Assembly (NCBI GenBank): GCA_035294245.1
Contig: DATGLG010000012.1
Location: forward strand, 1 to 64,000
From: DATGLG01 sp035294245
Lineage (GTDB): Bacteria; Pseudomonadota; Alphaproteobacteria; JACZXZ01
DNA: 64,000 nucleotides
Reading direction: 5' to 3'
Positions 53,391-61,693 of the stretch are shown one piece after another. Made by a program: the position numbers and the translations under genes. Below the pieces are notes generated by a model. The model was not told the DNA's origin. It ran no database searches and saw only the letters and a program-made list of their open reading frames with translations. How positions within the stretch are numbered: the stretch's first letter is position 1; the number at the start of each line of letters is the position of its first letter.

Positions 53391-54224
53391 TCAGACGACC
53401 AAGTCGCCGCTTGCCTCGAAAAACGGATAGGGGCCGTCATAGCGGCCGAAGAATCCCGTATGGCTCACCAAGCCGAGCCCGGGCTGCCAGCGATGGAGCT
53501 GGAAACCGGGCGGCTCCATGACGAATGCCGAAGGCCCGTCGGCACGGAGATCGAGCGCGACCTGATGGGCTGTCGACGGTGCCGTGCTCGCGATCGTGCC
53601 GTGCCACCGCGTCTGGATCGCACGGTGGAGATGTCCGCAGAGGATGCGCTCGACCTGCGGATGACGCGCGATCACGTCCCCCAATTCCTTGGCGCCGCGC
53701 AACAGGCCGATCTTGTCCATATGCGCGATACCCGTGTCGAAAGGCGGGTGATGCATGATGATGATCGTCGGCCGCTCGGGCTCATCAGAGAGCTGCTTGT
53801 CCAGCCAAGCAATCCGCGTATCGCAGAGCTCGCCATGGCCGTGGCCCGGCGCAACCGTATCCATTGCAACGATGCGAACGGGGGAAAGATCGAGGGTGTA
53901 ATGGAGAAAGTCGCCCCCCTTGGGCAGATAGCCGTCGCCGGCGAAGGCCTCGCGCAGGGGCTCGCGCGCGTCGTGATTGCCCGGGATGATGAAGACGGGC
54001 GCCTTGAGCGGGGCCAGCAAATCGCGCAGATGCGCGTATTCGTCGGGGGTGCCGAGATCGACGAGGTCGCCCGTCGCGAGGATGAGGTCGGGCTGGGGGG
54101 AGAGGGCGTTGAGATGGGCGACGGCCCGCTCCAGGGCGGCCGAGGTATCGACGCGGCGATAGGCGAGCCGGCCCCCGGCGGTCACGTGGAAATCGGAGAT
54201 CTGGGCGATGAGCACGGGCGGCAT
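53391..54224 (-). CDS. Metallophosphoesterase, GpdQ/CpdA-like phosphodiesterase
   Basis: 277 residues. All calcineurin-like metal motifs are seen: ISDFHV (D-x-H), TGDLVD (GDxxD), GNHDAR, IMHHPPF and CGHLHR. The layout is that of glycerophosphodiesterase GpdQ and 3',5'-cyclic-nucleotide phosphodiesterases. It lies 22 bp after the ABC ATPase gene in the same direction, so its substrate may be what the transporter brings in. That link is inferred from gene order. Confidence 0.85.
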   Translation of the reverse strand: MPPVLIAQISDFHVTAGGRLAYRRVDTSAALERAVAHLNALSPQPDLILATGDLVDLGTPDEYAHLRDLLAPLKAPVFIIPGNHDAREPLREAFAGDGYLPKGGDFLHYTLDLSPVRIVAMDTVAPGHGHGELCDTRIAWLDKQLSDEPERPTIIIMHHPPFDTGIAHMDKIGLLRGAKELGDVIARHPQVERILCGHLHRAIQTRWHGTIASTAPSTAHQVALDLRADGPSAFVMEPPGFQLHRWQPGLGLVSHTGFFGRYDGPYPFFEASGDLVV

Positions 54225-54246
54225 CCTTTCGAATAGCGCAATGGCT

Positions 54247-55311
54247 TCAGGTATTTAGCAGCAGCAGCCCGGCGGGGTCGACGGCCAGGTGCACTCTTTC
54301 GCCCACGGCATAGTCGCGGCCGTGCCCCGTCTCGACGATGAGCGGCCCCTCGGCGGCCTCGGCCAGCACCAGGCGAACCCGGTCGCCGAGGAAGAAGGCG
54401 GCGCTGACGACACCGCTGAGCTGGCCCTCCCCGGGCCCTACGACGCGCAGGCGCTCTGGGCGGCAGAGGAGCTCGACGGCGGCCCGCTCTCCTCGGCCGA
54501 GGCCGGCCGCCCCGGCGCCCGCCCAGGGCAGCCGCCCGCCCCTGAGCTCGATATGGCCGTCCACGACCTCGCCCTTGAGGCGGTTCATGGTGCCGATGAA
54601 TTCGGCCACGAAACGATTGGCCGGGGCAAGGTAGATCTCGCGCGGCGTGCCCGCCTGGGCGACGCGGCCGTGATCCATCACCACGATGCGGTCGCCAAGC
54701 GCCATGGCCTCGGCCTGGTCATGGGTCACGTAGATGGCGGTGATGTCGAGGCGGCGCAGGAGGGCGTCGATCTCGAGCCGCAGCTCGTCGCGGAGCTTGG
54801 CGTCGAGAGCCGTGAGGGGCTCGTCGAGGAGGAGCACCCGCGGCTGGATGGCAAGCGCCCGGGCGAGGGCCACGCGCTGCTTCTGGCCGCCCGAGAGCTG
54901 GTCGATGCGCCGCTCGGCCAGGGCCTCGATATGCATCATGGCGAGCATCTCGGCGACCCGCCGCTCCCGCTCGGGGCCGGGCAGCTTCCGCAGCTTGAGG
55001 CCATAGGCGATGTTGCCGGCGACGGTCATGTTGGGGAAGAGGGCGTAGGACTGGAACACCATTCCGACCTGGCGCCGCTCGATGGGCACCGCCGTCACGT
55101 CCTCGCCGTCGAACAGCACCCGGCCCCCGGGATCGGGCCGCTCGAGCCCGGCGATGAGGCGCAGGGTCGTGGTCTTCCCGCAGCCGGAAGGACCAAGGAA
55201 AACAACGGTCTCGCCGCGCCCGACCGCGAGGTCGAGGGGCTCGAGGGCGCGGGTCCCGTCGGCGAAGGTCTTGGCGCAGCCGACGAGGCGGATGGCGACG
55301 CCGCCGCTCAT
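54247..55311 (-). CDS. ABC transporter ATP-binding protein (PotA/FbpC/PhnT type)
   Basis: 354 residues. Walker A GPSGCGKTTT, Q-loop MVFQSYALFPNMTV, signature LSGGQKQR, Walker B LLLDEPLTALD and switch His in VTHDQAEAMALGD. The C-terminal third is a TOBE-type regulatory domain (from about residue 270). The start at 55311 overlaps the stop of the upstream permease gene as ATGA. It powers the importer formed with the two permeases and the binding protein upstream. Confidence 0.93.
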   Translation of the reverse strand: MSGGVAIRLVGCAKTFADGTRALEPLDLAVGRGETVVFLGPSGCGKTTTLRLIAGLERPDPGGRVLFDGEDVTAVPIERRQVGMVFQSYALFPNMTVAGNIAYGLKLRKLPGPERERRVAEMLAMMHIEALAERRIDQLSGGQKQRVALARALAIQPRVLLLDEPLTALDAKLRDELRLEIDALLRRLDITAIYVTHDQAEAMALGDRIVVMDHGRVAQAGTPREIYLAPANRFVAEFIGTMNRLKGEVVDGHIELRGGRLPWAGAGAAGLGRGERAAVELLCRPERLRVVGPGEGQLSGVVSAAFFLGDRVRLVLAEAAEGPLIVETGHGRDYAVGERVHLAVDPAGLLLLNT

Positions 55312-56153
55312 GGCCGAGCCGCCTCCACGGCCGGCGGCGGCACCGGGGCCGGCCTGCGCTCGGCGCTCCGGGGCCGCGTCTCGAGGCCGCTCAGTCGCTG
55401 CAGAAGCAGGAGCAAGGGCACGATCATGACGAGGAAGATGAGGGTATAGGCGCTGCCGATCTCGATGCGCATGGAGGCGTAGCTGTCGGCGAGGCCGACG
55501 GGAAGGGTCTTGGTCAAGGGCGTATGGAGCATCCAGGTCAGGTTGAACTCGCCGATGGAGAGGGTCACGACCATGAGGGCCCCGGCGAGGATGCCCGAGC
55601 GGCAATTGGGCAGCACCACGGTGACGAGGCGCTTCCACAGGCCGGCGCCCAGGCTCGCCGCCCCCTCCTCCAGGGATTTCAAGTCGATGGCCCCGAGCAC
55701 CGCGAGCACGGCGCGAACCATGAAGGGCAGGGTGAAGAGCACGTGCCCGACCAGGATGAAGAGCCAGCTCGCGCGGAAATCGCGGAAGCCGCCATAGCTG
55801 ATGAGGAGCCCCAGGGCGATGGCGAGGCCGGGGATCGCGATGGGGAGGACGAGGAGCTCCTCGACGAGGCGGGTGAGTCGGTTGCGGCGCTTGGCGAGCA
55901 CATAGGCGGCGGGCACCCCGATCACGAGGGTGGCGGCAAGGCAGGCCAGCGCGATGTAGAGGGAGCGGTAGACGGTATCGCTATAGAGCATCCACACCTG
56001 GGCCACCCAGTGCAGGGTCAAGCCGCTGGAAAGGCCGCGGAAATAGTTGACCGTAAGGCCGGCGAGCACCGAGAGCACCACGGGCACGATGAGGAAGAGT
56101 GCCACCACCACGGCCAAGGCGAGCTGGAGATAGAAGAGAAGACCGCGTTTCAT
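55308..56153 (-). CDS. ABC transporter permease (second subunit)
   Basis: 281 residues with about six membrane segments and the EAA loop in LKSLEEGAASLGAGLWKRL followed by PNCRSGILAG. It is a BPD_transp_1 permease of the PotC/PhnV group. It overlaps the ATPase start and follows the other permease by 23 bp. Confidence 0.9.
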   Translation of the reverse strand: MKRGLLFYLQLALAVVVALFLIVPVVLSVLAGLTVNYFRGLSSGLTLHWVAQVWMLYSDTVYRSLYIALACLAATLVIGVPAAYVLAKRRNRLTRLVEELLVLPIAIPGLAIALGLLISYGGFRDFRASWLFILVGHVLFTLPFMVRAVLAVLGAIDLKSLEEGAASLGAGLWKRLVTVVLPNCRSGILAGALMVVTLSIGEFNLTWMLHTPLTKTLPVGLADSYASMRIEIGSAYTLIFLVMIVPLLLLLQRLSGLETRPRSAERRPAPVPPPAVEAARP

Positions 56154-56176
56154 GCCAAGCCCTTGAGCGTCAACGT

Positions 56177-56998
56177 CTACGCCGCGGCGGCGACGGTCGA
56201 GCCGGCGGCGCTGCGGGCGAGCGCCAAAGCGAGCCAGGTGATGAGCCCGAGCACGATGCTGAGGCTCGCCGCTACCGCGACATTCGCGTTGAGGGTGAAC
56301 TCGGTATAGATCGTCATCGGCAGCACGTCGATATTGGTGGCGAGCGTGAAGGCGGTGCCGAAGGCACCCATGGCGGTGGCGAAGCAGATGGCCCCCGAGG
56401 AGATGAGCGCCGGCATGAGCCCGGGGATGAGCACGTCGCGTACCACCTGGAGCGGCGAGGCGCCGAGGGAGCGCGCCGCCTCCTCCCGCTCCCGGTCGAG
56501 CTTCTCGGCGGCGGCCATCACCGTGAGGATCACCCGCGGGATGGAGAAATAGAGATAGCCGAGGAAGAGCCCGCCCATGGAATAGGCGAAGACGAGGGGG
56601 CTGCCGAAGAGCCAGCGGCTCGCCGCCGCGATGAGCCCCTGGCGTCCCGCGAGCATGATGACCATGAAGCCCACCACGACGCCGGGGAAGGAGAGCGGCA
56701 GGGTCATCAGGGCGATCAGCAGGCTGCGGCCGGGGAAGCGCTGGCGCACCAGGAACACGCCGACGATTCCGCAGATCACCAGGGTCGCAAGCGTGACTCC
56801 GGCGGCGAGGACCACCGTGGCGATCAGGCTCTCGAGATAGCGGGGGTTGGTGGCGATGGCGAGATAGGCGGCCGCGCCCTGGGGCCCCTCCCCCGCCACC
56901 GCCACCAGCCGCGCCATGGGCAGGAGAAAGAAGGCGGCGAAGACGGCGAGCGCCGGAATCGCCAGCAGCACCAGCCAGGGCGTCTCGCGGCCGTGCAT
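56177..56998 (-). CDS. ABC transporter permease (first subunit)
   Basis: 273 residues with about six membrane segments and the EAA loop in EREEAARSLGASPLQVVRDVLIP (partly quoted) after LDR. It belongs to the PotB/PhnU group and would pair with the downstream permease. It is separated from the binding-protein gene by a 235-bp spacer that carries a palindromic repeat. Confidence 0.9.
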   Translation of the reverse strand: MHGRETPWLVLLAIPALAVFAAFFLLPMARLVAVAGEGPQGAAAYLAIATNPRYLESLIATVVLAAGVTLATLVICGIVGVFLVRQRFPGRSLLIALMTLPLSFPGVVVGFMVIMLAGRQGLIAAASRWLFGSPLVFAYSMGGLFLGYLYFSIPRVILTVMAAAEKLDREREEAARSLGASPLQVVRDVLIPGLMPALISSGAICFATAMGAFGTAFTLATNIDVLPMTIYTEFTLNANVAVAASLSIVLGLITWLALALARSAAGSTVAAAA

Positions 56999-57087
56999 TC
57001 CTCGCTAACCCCGTCCCTGCTTGGCATCAAGCGAGTGAGGGACGAAGCTCGGTTGCCGAGCAAGCCGATCGGACCCGACGCTTATCC

Positions 57088-57200
57088 GTCGTTCCCGCGA
57101 AGGCGGGAACCCAGCGATTTCCAAGCACTTCTGGTTTCCGGCTCTCAGCCCTTGGGCCAGCCAAAGGCTGGATCCGCGGGCTTCGGCCGGAATGACGATT
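57088..57200. repeat. REP-like palindromic element inside the ABC operon
   Basis: A perfect 8-bp stem with a 4-nt loop (57091-57098 and 57103-57110, GTTCCCGC and GCGGGAAC) opens an element of about 110 bp. The element ends in GGAATGACG near 57196, opposite the CGTCGTTCCCGC start. It lies between the binding-protein and permease genes. This is a different subfamily from the repeats at 58.6-63.3 kb. Such elements can protect the upstream mRNA segment. Confidence 0.65.
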
Positions 57201-57233
57201 TTCTGGGCCAGTTGCACCTCACCTCCCACCTCG

Positions 57234-58253
57234 CTAATGCACCTCGGCGAGGTAGCGGTCGCTGAAGCCCTTCTCCGCCGCCGCCATCTTCTCGAAATCC
57301 ACGGGCTTGGCCCGCGCATATTCCGAGGCGGGGAGGAACTTGGCCTCCGCCTCCTTGGACATGGCCGAGGCCCGGACCGGGCGGAGGAAGGCGTTGGCCC
57401 ACACCGCCTGGCCCGCGTCGGAGAGCACGAAATCGAGGATTTTCTTGGCGTTGGCCTCATGAGGAGCCCCTTTCACCAGGCTCATCACATAGGGCACGAT
57501 CACGGTGCCCTCGGCCGGGATGACGAAGGCGACATTGGCCTTGTCCTTGTATTTCGCGCGATAGGCGTCGAAGTCGAAATCCATGAGGATGGGGATCTCG
57601 CCCGAGAGCACGCGGGCATAGGCCGTCTGCTTGGGCACGATCGGCTGGTTCTTCTGCAACTCCTTGAAATAATTGATGGCCGGCGTGAAGTTGTCGAGCG
57701 TGCCACCGAGGGCGCGGTTGATGGCGACGGCCCCGGCATAGCCGACGAAGGCGCTCGAGGGATCGAGATAGCCGACCATGCCCTTGTAGTCGGGCTTGAG
57801 CAGGTCCTTCCACGACTTGGGCACGGGCTTGCCGCCGAGCGCGTCCACATTGACCATGAGGCCGAGGGTGCCCGAGTGGATGGCGAACCAGGCGCCGTCC
57901 GGGTCCTTGAGGCCCGCGGGAATCTCGTCCCAATGGGCCGGCTTGTAATCGGCGACGACTCCTTGCTTCTTCGCCTCGATGCCGAAGGTGACGCCGAGAT
58001 AGACGACGTCGGCGACGGGGTTCGCCTTCTCGGCGATGAGCTGCGACAGGGCCTGGCCGGAGTTCCGGTTGTCGATGGGGACCGAGATGCCGAGCTTGGC
58101 CTTGATGGCCTGAAGCTCGGCGGCCCAATCGGCCCATTGGGCCGGGCAGTTGTAGCAGATGGCGGTGCCCTCGGCGGCGGCGGGACGGGCGATGGCCGCG
58201 GCGGCGAGGAGGGCCGCGGCGGCGAGGAGGATCAGGTGGCGGCGTGTCGGCAT
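57234..58253 (-). CDS. ABC transporter extracellular solute-binding protein
   Basis: 339 residues from the ATG at 58253. A signal peptide at 1-27 (PTRRHLILLAAAALLAAA core, Ala-rich cleavage region). The mature part follows the family-1 binding fold of the iron/polyamine/phosphonate cluster: NRNSGQALSQLIAEKANPVADVVYLG and WKDLLKPDYKGMVGYLDPS-type blocks. First gene of an operon with two permeases, an ATPase and a phosphodiesterase. The ligand is unknown; a phosphodiester such as a glycerophosphodiester is a reasonable inference from the last gene. Confidence 0.87.
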   Translation of the reverse strand: MPTRRHLILLAAAALLAAAAIARPAAAEGTAICYNCPAQWADWAAELQAIKAKLGISVPIDNRNSGQALSQLIAEKANPVADVVYLGVTFGIEAKKQGVVADYKPAHWDEIPAGLKDPDGAWFAIHSGTLGLMVNVDALGGKPVPKSWKDLLKPDYKGMVGYLDPSSAFVGYAGAVAINRALGGTLDNFTPAINYFKELQKNQPIVPKQTAYARVLSGEIPILMDFDFDAYRAKYKDKANVAFVIPAEGTVIVPYVMSLVKGAPHEANAKKILDFVLSDAGQAVWANAFLRPVRASAMSKEAEAKFLPASEYARAKPVDFEKMAAAEKGFSDRYLAEVH

Positions 58254-58809
58254 GGCGTCCTTCGTCTTGTCAGGAGAGGTGGTTATGGCAAAGCGGGGCC
58301 GATGGCGCAATGGGCCCAGCCGCGCGCGTCCGGTTGTAGTGGGCCATCGGATAGGGGGCGACGTTGGCATCCCCCCTCGAACACCCTAAAGCGGCCAAAA
58401 ACGCCGTCGCGCCAAGAGGATGCGGAGAAAATGCGCGGGTGGCGCCGAGGGGGGCGACATCGGCATCCCCTCGCCTGCCCTCCGGCCTCGGCGCGCGATC
58501 ATGGGACGCGGCCTCGCCGCTGCGATCTCTCACCAGCATCTCCTCCCTGCCGGAGCCGTGGCCGATCCTGGTCCGGTCCCGTGTCGGTTTCGTGGCGGAA
58601 GTGTAACCCCTCGACGGCGACGCGGATAGGTTTCCGTCGTTGCGTGCGGCAACCACATACGATCCATCCTCATCATGGCGAGGACCGCGGCGCCGAGCGG
58701 AAGCGAGGCGGCGTGGGACGACGCCATCCAGCATATTATTGCTAGAGACTGGATCGCTTCGCCCCTCACGGGGCTCACGATGACACCGACTACCTCCTGA
58801 GGGCGTTTC
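58254..58809. other. Intergenic region with direct repeats and a palindromic unit
   Basis: 556 bp between divergent genes. It contains two near-identical 26-bp direct repeats (58354-58379 and 58448-58473), each built as a G-run, GGCATC and a C-run, about 94 bp apart upstream of the binding-protein gene. It also contains one unit of the palindromic repeat family (58669-58784). Long open frames cross this region on the minus strand but show no recognisable protein. Confidence 0.55.
58669..58784. repeat. Palindromic repeat unit 1
   Basis: A diverged member of the family found at 60-63 kb: a GCGAGGACCGCG start, internal GACGCCATCCAG and CTGGATCGCTTCGC halves, and a CTCACGATGAC end. Confidence 0.6.
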
Positions 58810-59439
58810 ATGATGACAGAAAGTATCGTGCTCGAAGGCCGGCACATCCGCCTCGAGCCCCTCGACCACCGCCACATCGACGGCCTCGTCGCGGCCTCGG
58901 TGGCCGATCCCTCCCTCTATCGCTGGAGCGCCGTCCCCCAGGGCAAGGACGAGGTTGCGCGCTATGTCGAGACGGCGCTCGCCTGGCGCGATGCCGGCAC
59001 CGCGCTTCCCTTCGCGACGATCCGCCGCGCCGACGGCGCCGTGATCGGCTCGACGCGCTTCTGGAACCTGGAGCGCTGGGCCTGGCCGCCGCAGCATCCG
59101 AGCCACGGCCGCGCGACGCCGGATGCCTGCGAGATCGGCCATACCTGGCTGACCCGTGCGGCGGTTCGCACCGCCGCCAATACCGAGGCCAAGCTCCTCA
59201 TGCTTGCCCATGCCTTCGAGGCGTGGCGGGTGCTGCGCGTCTGTCTCCACACCGATGCGCGCAACGAGCGCTCGCGCGCTGCGATCGAGCGCATCGGCGG
59301 AACGTTCGAGGGGGTGCTGCGCGCCCACCGCATGGCCGCAGACTTCATCCCGCGCGATTCCTTCCGCTTCTCGATCCTGGCGGAAGAGTGGCCGGCGGTG
59401 AAGGCGCGGCTCGTCGCGCGCCTCGCGGCGGGCGCGTGA
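58810..59439 (+). CDS. GNAT N-acetyltransferase, RimJ/RimL type
   Basis: 209 residues. The N-terminus LEGRHIRLEPLDHRHIDGL and the acetyl-CoA region around EIGHTWLTRAAVRTAANTE and LHTDARNERSRAAIERIGG are typical of RimL-like GNATs. The DARNERSRAAIERIG block is the hallmark of the ribosomal-protein/amine acetyltransferase subgroup. The substrate is unknown. It converges on a lipoprotein gene 31 bp away. Confidence 0.85.
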   Translation: MMTESIVLEGRHIRLEPLDHRHIDGLVAASVADPSLYRWSAVPQGKDEVARYVETALAWRDAGTALPFATIRRADGAVIGSTRFWNLERWAWPPQHPSHGRATPDACEIGHTWLTRAAVRTAANTEAKLLMLAHAFEAWRVLRVCLHTDARNERSRAAIERIGGTFEGVLRAHRMAADFIPRDSFRFSILAEEWPAVKARLVARLAAGA

Positions 59440-59470
59440 TCGCGCGGCGGAACACGCGGCGCGGCGGCGC

Positions 59471-59878
59471 TCAGAAGGGGATGAGGTTGTCGAAGAAGGA
59501 GGTGTGCTTCTCGGCGTCGTAGCAGGCGAAATAGCCCTGGTCCCAGCCGCGCTTGTAGTCGATGTCGCGGGCGTAGCGCCGCTCGTCGGTCTTCTTGTCG
59601 ACCCCGGCATTCGCCAGGATCGCCGAGCTCGAGCGCGCCGCCGCCGCGGTGCCCGCGTCGCAGCCGGCGAGATAGCCGTCCTTCACAGCCTCGTTGCTGC
59701 CGGGCGGCGGCAGGTGCGGATCAAGGGGCTTCGGCTTCTCCGTCGTGGTGTCCTCGGCCTGCTTCGAGCTCTTCGCATTCTTGGCGTCCGTCTCGTCCTT
59801 CTTGTCGCCGCAGCCGGCAAGCGCAAGCCCCGCCGCCACGAGCACGATCCATCCCAAACGAACGCGCAGGCTCCCCAT
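59471..59878 (-). CDS. Putative lipoprotein, paralogue of the 0.5-kb lipoprotein
   Basis: 135 residues from the ATG at 59878. The signal peptide ends in a clear lipobox LALAGC with Cys23. A charged, low-complexity linker rich in Lys, Asp and Thr (25-50) follows. The C-terminal domain has PPPGS, DGYLAGCDAG, and DYKRGWDQGYFACYDAEK, the same motif order as the protein at 471-788. I do not recognise the family. The lipid anchor and periplasmic location are inferred; function is unknown. Longer open frames upstream run into repeats and are not coding. Confidence 0.75.
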   Translation of the reverse strand: MGSLRVRLGWIVLVAAGLALAGCGDKKDETDAKNAKSSKQAEDTTTEKPKPLDPHLPPPGSNEAVKDGYLAGCDAGTAAAARSSSAILANAGVDKKTDERRYARDIDYKRGWDQGYFACYDAEKHTSFFDNLIPF

Positions 59879-60012
59879 CGCAGTCGACTCCGATCTCCTC
59901 GACCTCGCCGCGCGACTCCGATTGGCGCGGCGATCGCGGGGGAGCTTAGGGCGTTCATCGCGCCCTGAAAAGCCCGACGGCGGGAAGGGACGTCGCAGGC
60001 ACGCTTTGCTCC

Positions 60013-60129
60013 CGTCATCGCGAGGACCGCGAGCGTCGTGCGGGACGACGTTTGCAAGGCGCTGGATCGCTTCGCCGGAGCCTGCCCTTGGGCCGGCCTT
60101 CGGCCGGACCCGAGGGGCTCGCGATGACG
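60013..60129. repeat. Palindromic repeat unit 2
   Basis: Begins CGTCATCGCGAGGACCGCG and ends CTCGCGATGACG. The centre carries a longer GGCCGGCCTTCGGCCGG hairpin. It faces unit 3 across an 18-bp AT-rich linker (60130-60147). Confidence 0.75.
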
Positions 60130-60147
60130 ACTGCACAATAATACAAT

Positions 60148-60245
60148 CGTCATCGCGAGGACCGCGTGCAGCGCGGGACGACGCGATCCAGGAGTCTTCG
60201 CAACACTCTGGATTGCTTCGCTCCCTTCGGGAGCTCGCAATGACG
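60148..60245. repeat. Palindromic repeat unit 3, left flank of GIY-YIG copy 1
   Basis: 98 bp, starting CGTCATCGCGAGGACCGCG with internal GACGCGATCCAG / CTGGATTGCTTCG halves, and ending CTCGCAATGACG. The final 10 bp form the left inverted end of the first GIY-YIG cassette. Confidence 0.8.
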
Positions 60246-60553
60246 CTCATATCAACGCGTCATACAAGTCGTGCCAATCCGGGTTCAGCGCCTCGATCAG
60301 CGCCAGCTTCCTCTTCCGCGAGCCGGCCTTGATCTGCTTCTCGCGCATGATGGCGGCGGTCATGTCCTCGTGCAGCTCGTACCAAACGAGCCGCCTGCAG
60401 CCGTAGCGCGCGGTGAAGCCCGGCAGCAGGGCCTCGCGATGCTGGTAGACGCGCTGCACCAGGTTGGAGGTGACGCCGGTATAGAGCGTGCCGTTCCGCC
60501 TGTTCGCCATGATATAGACGGCCGGCTGCTTCATATTCGCTCCCGTCATTGCG
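60236..60553 (-). mobile_element. Putative palindrome-bounded GIY-YIG cassette, copy 1
   Basis: A 298-bp core (60246-60543) bounded by CGCAATGACG (60236-60245) and its inverted partner CGTCATTGCG (60544-60553). The core is almost entirely the GIY-YIG gene. The same 298-bp core with the same ends occurs at 62693-63010. A shorter site with the same ends is at 63263-63311. Mobility is inferred from the duplication and the conserved boundaries. Confidence 0.6.
60247..60534 (-). CDS. GIY-YIG domain nuclease, copy 1
   Basis: 95 residues from the ATG at 60534 with GGGAG 6 bp upstream; an ATG at 60549 is also in frame. The GIY and YIG strands appear as VYIMANRRNGTLYTGV, followed by the catalytic-type Arg in NLVQRVYQHR and the Glu in REKQIKAG. 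The protein is a stand-alone GIY-YIG domain of the YhbQ/UvrC-like small class. Its function may be DNA cleavage or repair. It is 93 percent identical (7 differences in 94) to the copy at 62704-63006. Both lie in identical repeat brackets. Confidence 0.85.
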   Translation of the reverse strand: MKQPAVYIMANRRNGTLYTGVTSNLVQRVYQHREALLPGFTARYGCRRLVWYELHEDMTAAIMREKQIKAGSRKRKLALIEALNPDWHDLYDALI

Positions 60554-60631
60554 ACCCCGAGCTTCGCGAGGGGGAAGCAATCCAGAAACGCTACGAAAAA
60601 CTGGATCGCTTCGCTGTCGCTCGCGATGACG
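60544..60631. repeat. Palindromic repeat unit 4, right flank of GIY-YIG copy 1
   Basis: Starts CGTCATTGCGACCCCGAGC, includes GGAAGCAATCCAG and CTGGATCGCTTCG, ends CTCGCGATGACG. The first 42 bp match the right flank of GIY-YIG copy 2 with two or three differences. Confidence 0.75.
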
Positions 60632-60647
60632 CCTACAATAACACAGC

Positions 60648-60736
60648 CGTCATCGCGAGGACCGCGCACCGCGCGGGACGACGCGATCCAGAGTCTTGCA
60701 GAAGCTGGATTGCTTCGCCTTCGGCTCGCAATGACG
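60648..60736. repeat. Palindromic repeat unit 5
   Basis: Starts CGTCATCGCGAGGACCGCG, has GACGCGATCCAG and GCTGGATTGCTTCGC halves, ends CTCGCAATGACG. Separated from unit 4 by a 16-bp AT-rich linker. Confidence 0.75.
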
Positions 60737-60868
60737 TTGCGCAGCAATATGACCTAACGTCATTGCCGCGGCCGCTATCGCGGCCCTCGCGATGGCCGCG
60801 ATAGATAGCATCGCATCTTTACCGGGAAGACCTATAATGCGTGCTGCATTGAGCTTGTGAGCTGCACG

Positions 60869-61588
60869 ATGTCGGACCTGGAAGCATTCCGTTTCATCAG
60901 CCGCCTGCGGCGCCTCGATCATCCGCGGGATTGCCAGAGGCTCTTTCACGATGCGATCGGCCGCTATGGCTTCGACACCTTCGCCATGGGCGAGCTCGAT
61001 CTTGTCGATCGCGGCCGCAGCGCCTTTCACATCATCGACTGGCCCGAAGATTGGCGGCGCTTCTACGTGGCCTCCGGGCTGATTCACCACGATCCCATCC
61101 TCGACGAGATCTCCGTCCGCCGCGAGCCCTTCACCTGGTCCGACCTTCGCCGCGACCGGAAATTCTCCAAGGCCGGCACGCAAGCGCTGAAAGCGATCGC
61201 GGCGGCGGGATGGACGGAGGGCTTTGTCGTGCCCTTGCGCCAGAGCAGCAAGCGCATTGCGCTCGTCAGCCTGGTCGGCCATCGCCTCTGCCGCGACGAG
61301 GCCGAGCGCGCATTTCTGACGATCATCAGCCTGTGCCTGCATTCCCACGTGCGAACGCTGCTCAGCCGGCGGGGCTTCGCGCTTGCGCCGGCCGGGCTAA
61401 CCCGCCGTGAGCTCGCTTGCGTCAAGCTGGTGGCGAGCGGCCTCTCGGATGGCGAGATCGCCGCCGAGCTGGGAATCGCGCGGTCGACGGCCCACGAATA
61501 CATCGAGAACGCCAAGCGCCGGCTCAACGTGAGGTCGCGGCCACACCTCGCCGCAATCATCACCGCGCTCGGCATGGTCGACGTTTGA
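60869..61588 (+). CDS. Solo LuxR-family transcriptional regulator with AHL-binding domain
   Basis: 239 residues from the ATG at 60869; a GTG at 60857 adds four residues. The N-terminal autoinducer-binding domain keeps the residues that contact acyl-homoserine lactones in TraR/LuxR at the right spacing: Trp62, Tyr66, Asp75, Pro76 and Trp90 (DWRRFY, HHDP, FTW). The C-terminal LuxR helix-turn-helix is LTRRELACVKLVASGLSDGE and what follows. No luxI-type synthase is in the window, so it is a solo receptor. The PEP-CTERM gene is its only downstream neighbour and a possible target. Confidence 0.9.
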   Translation: MSDLEAFRFISRLRRLDHPRDCQRLFHDAIGRYGFDTFAMGELDLVDRGRSAFHIIDWPEDWRRFYVASGLIHHDPILDEISVRREPFTWSDLRRDRKFSKAGTQALKAIAAAGWTEGFVVPLRQSSKRIALVSLVGHRLCRDEAERAFLTIISLCLHSHVRTLLSRRGFALAPAGLTRRELACVKLVASGLSDGEIAAELGIARSTAHEYIENAKRRLNVRSRPHLAAIITALGMVDV

Positions 61589-61595
61589 GGCCGAG

Positions 61596-61617
61596 CCCCC
61601 TCTAAATGGGGGGTTTT
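61596..61617 (+). terminator. Hairpin after luxR
   Basis: CCCCCT (61596-61601) pairs with GGGGGG (61608-61613) around a 6-nt loop and is followed by four T residues. It fits a short intrinsic terminator for the luxR solo. Because it lies 80 bp before the PEP-CTERM gene and is an 18-bp dyad, an operator role cannot be excluded. Confidence 0.5.
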
Positions 61618-61693
61618 CACGCCTCGGCTTTGCTGGGAACGTCTCCCTCGCCCGATCGAAGCAGTCACTCGGGTTGAGCTTAGGAGGCTTGCC

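Noticed and set aside
58270..59610. 446-codon minus-strand frame across the GNAT gene
   Set aside because: Shadow of the GNAT gene and repeats; composition is Arg/Ala/Gly-rich with no family signature.
61596..61613. lux box for the solo LuxR
   Set aside because: The dyad is a C-run/G-run with a T-tract, unlike known lux boxes; terminator is the simpler reading, so it is mentioned only as an alternative.
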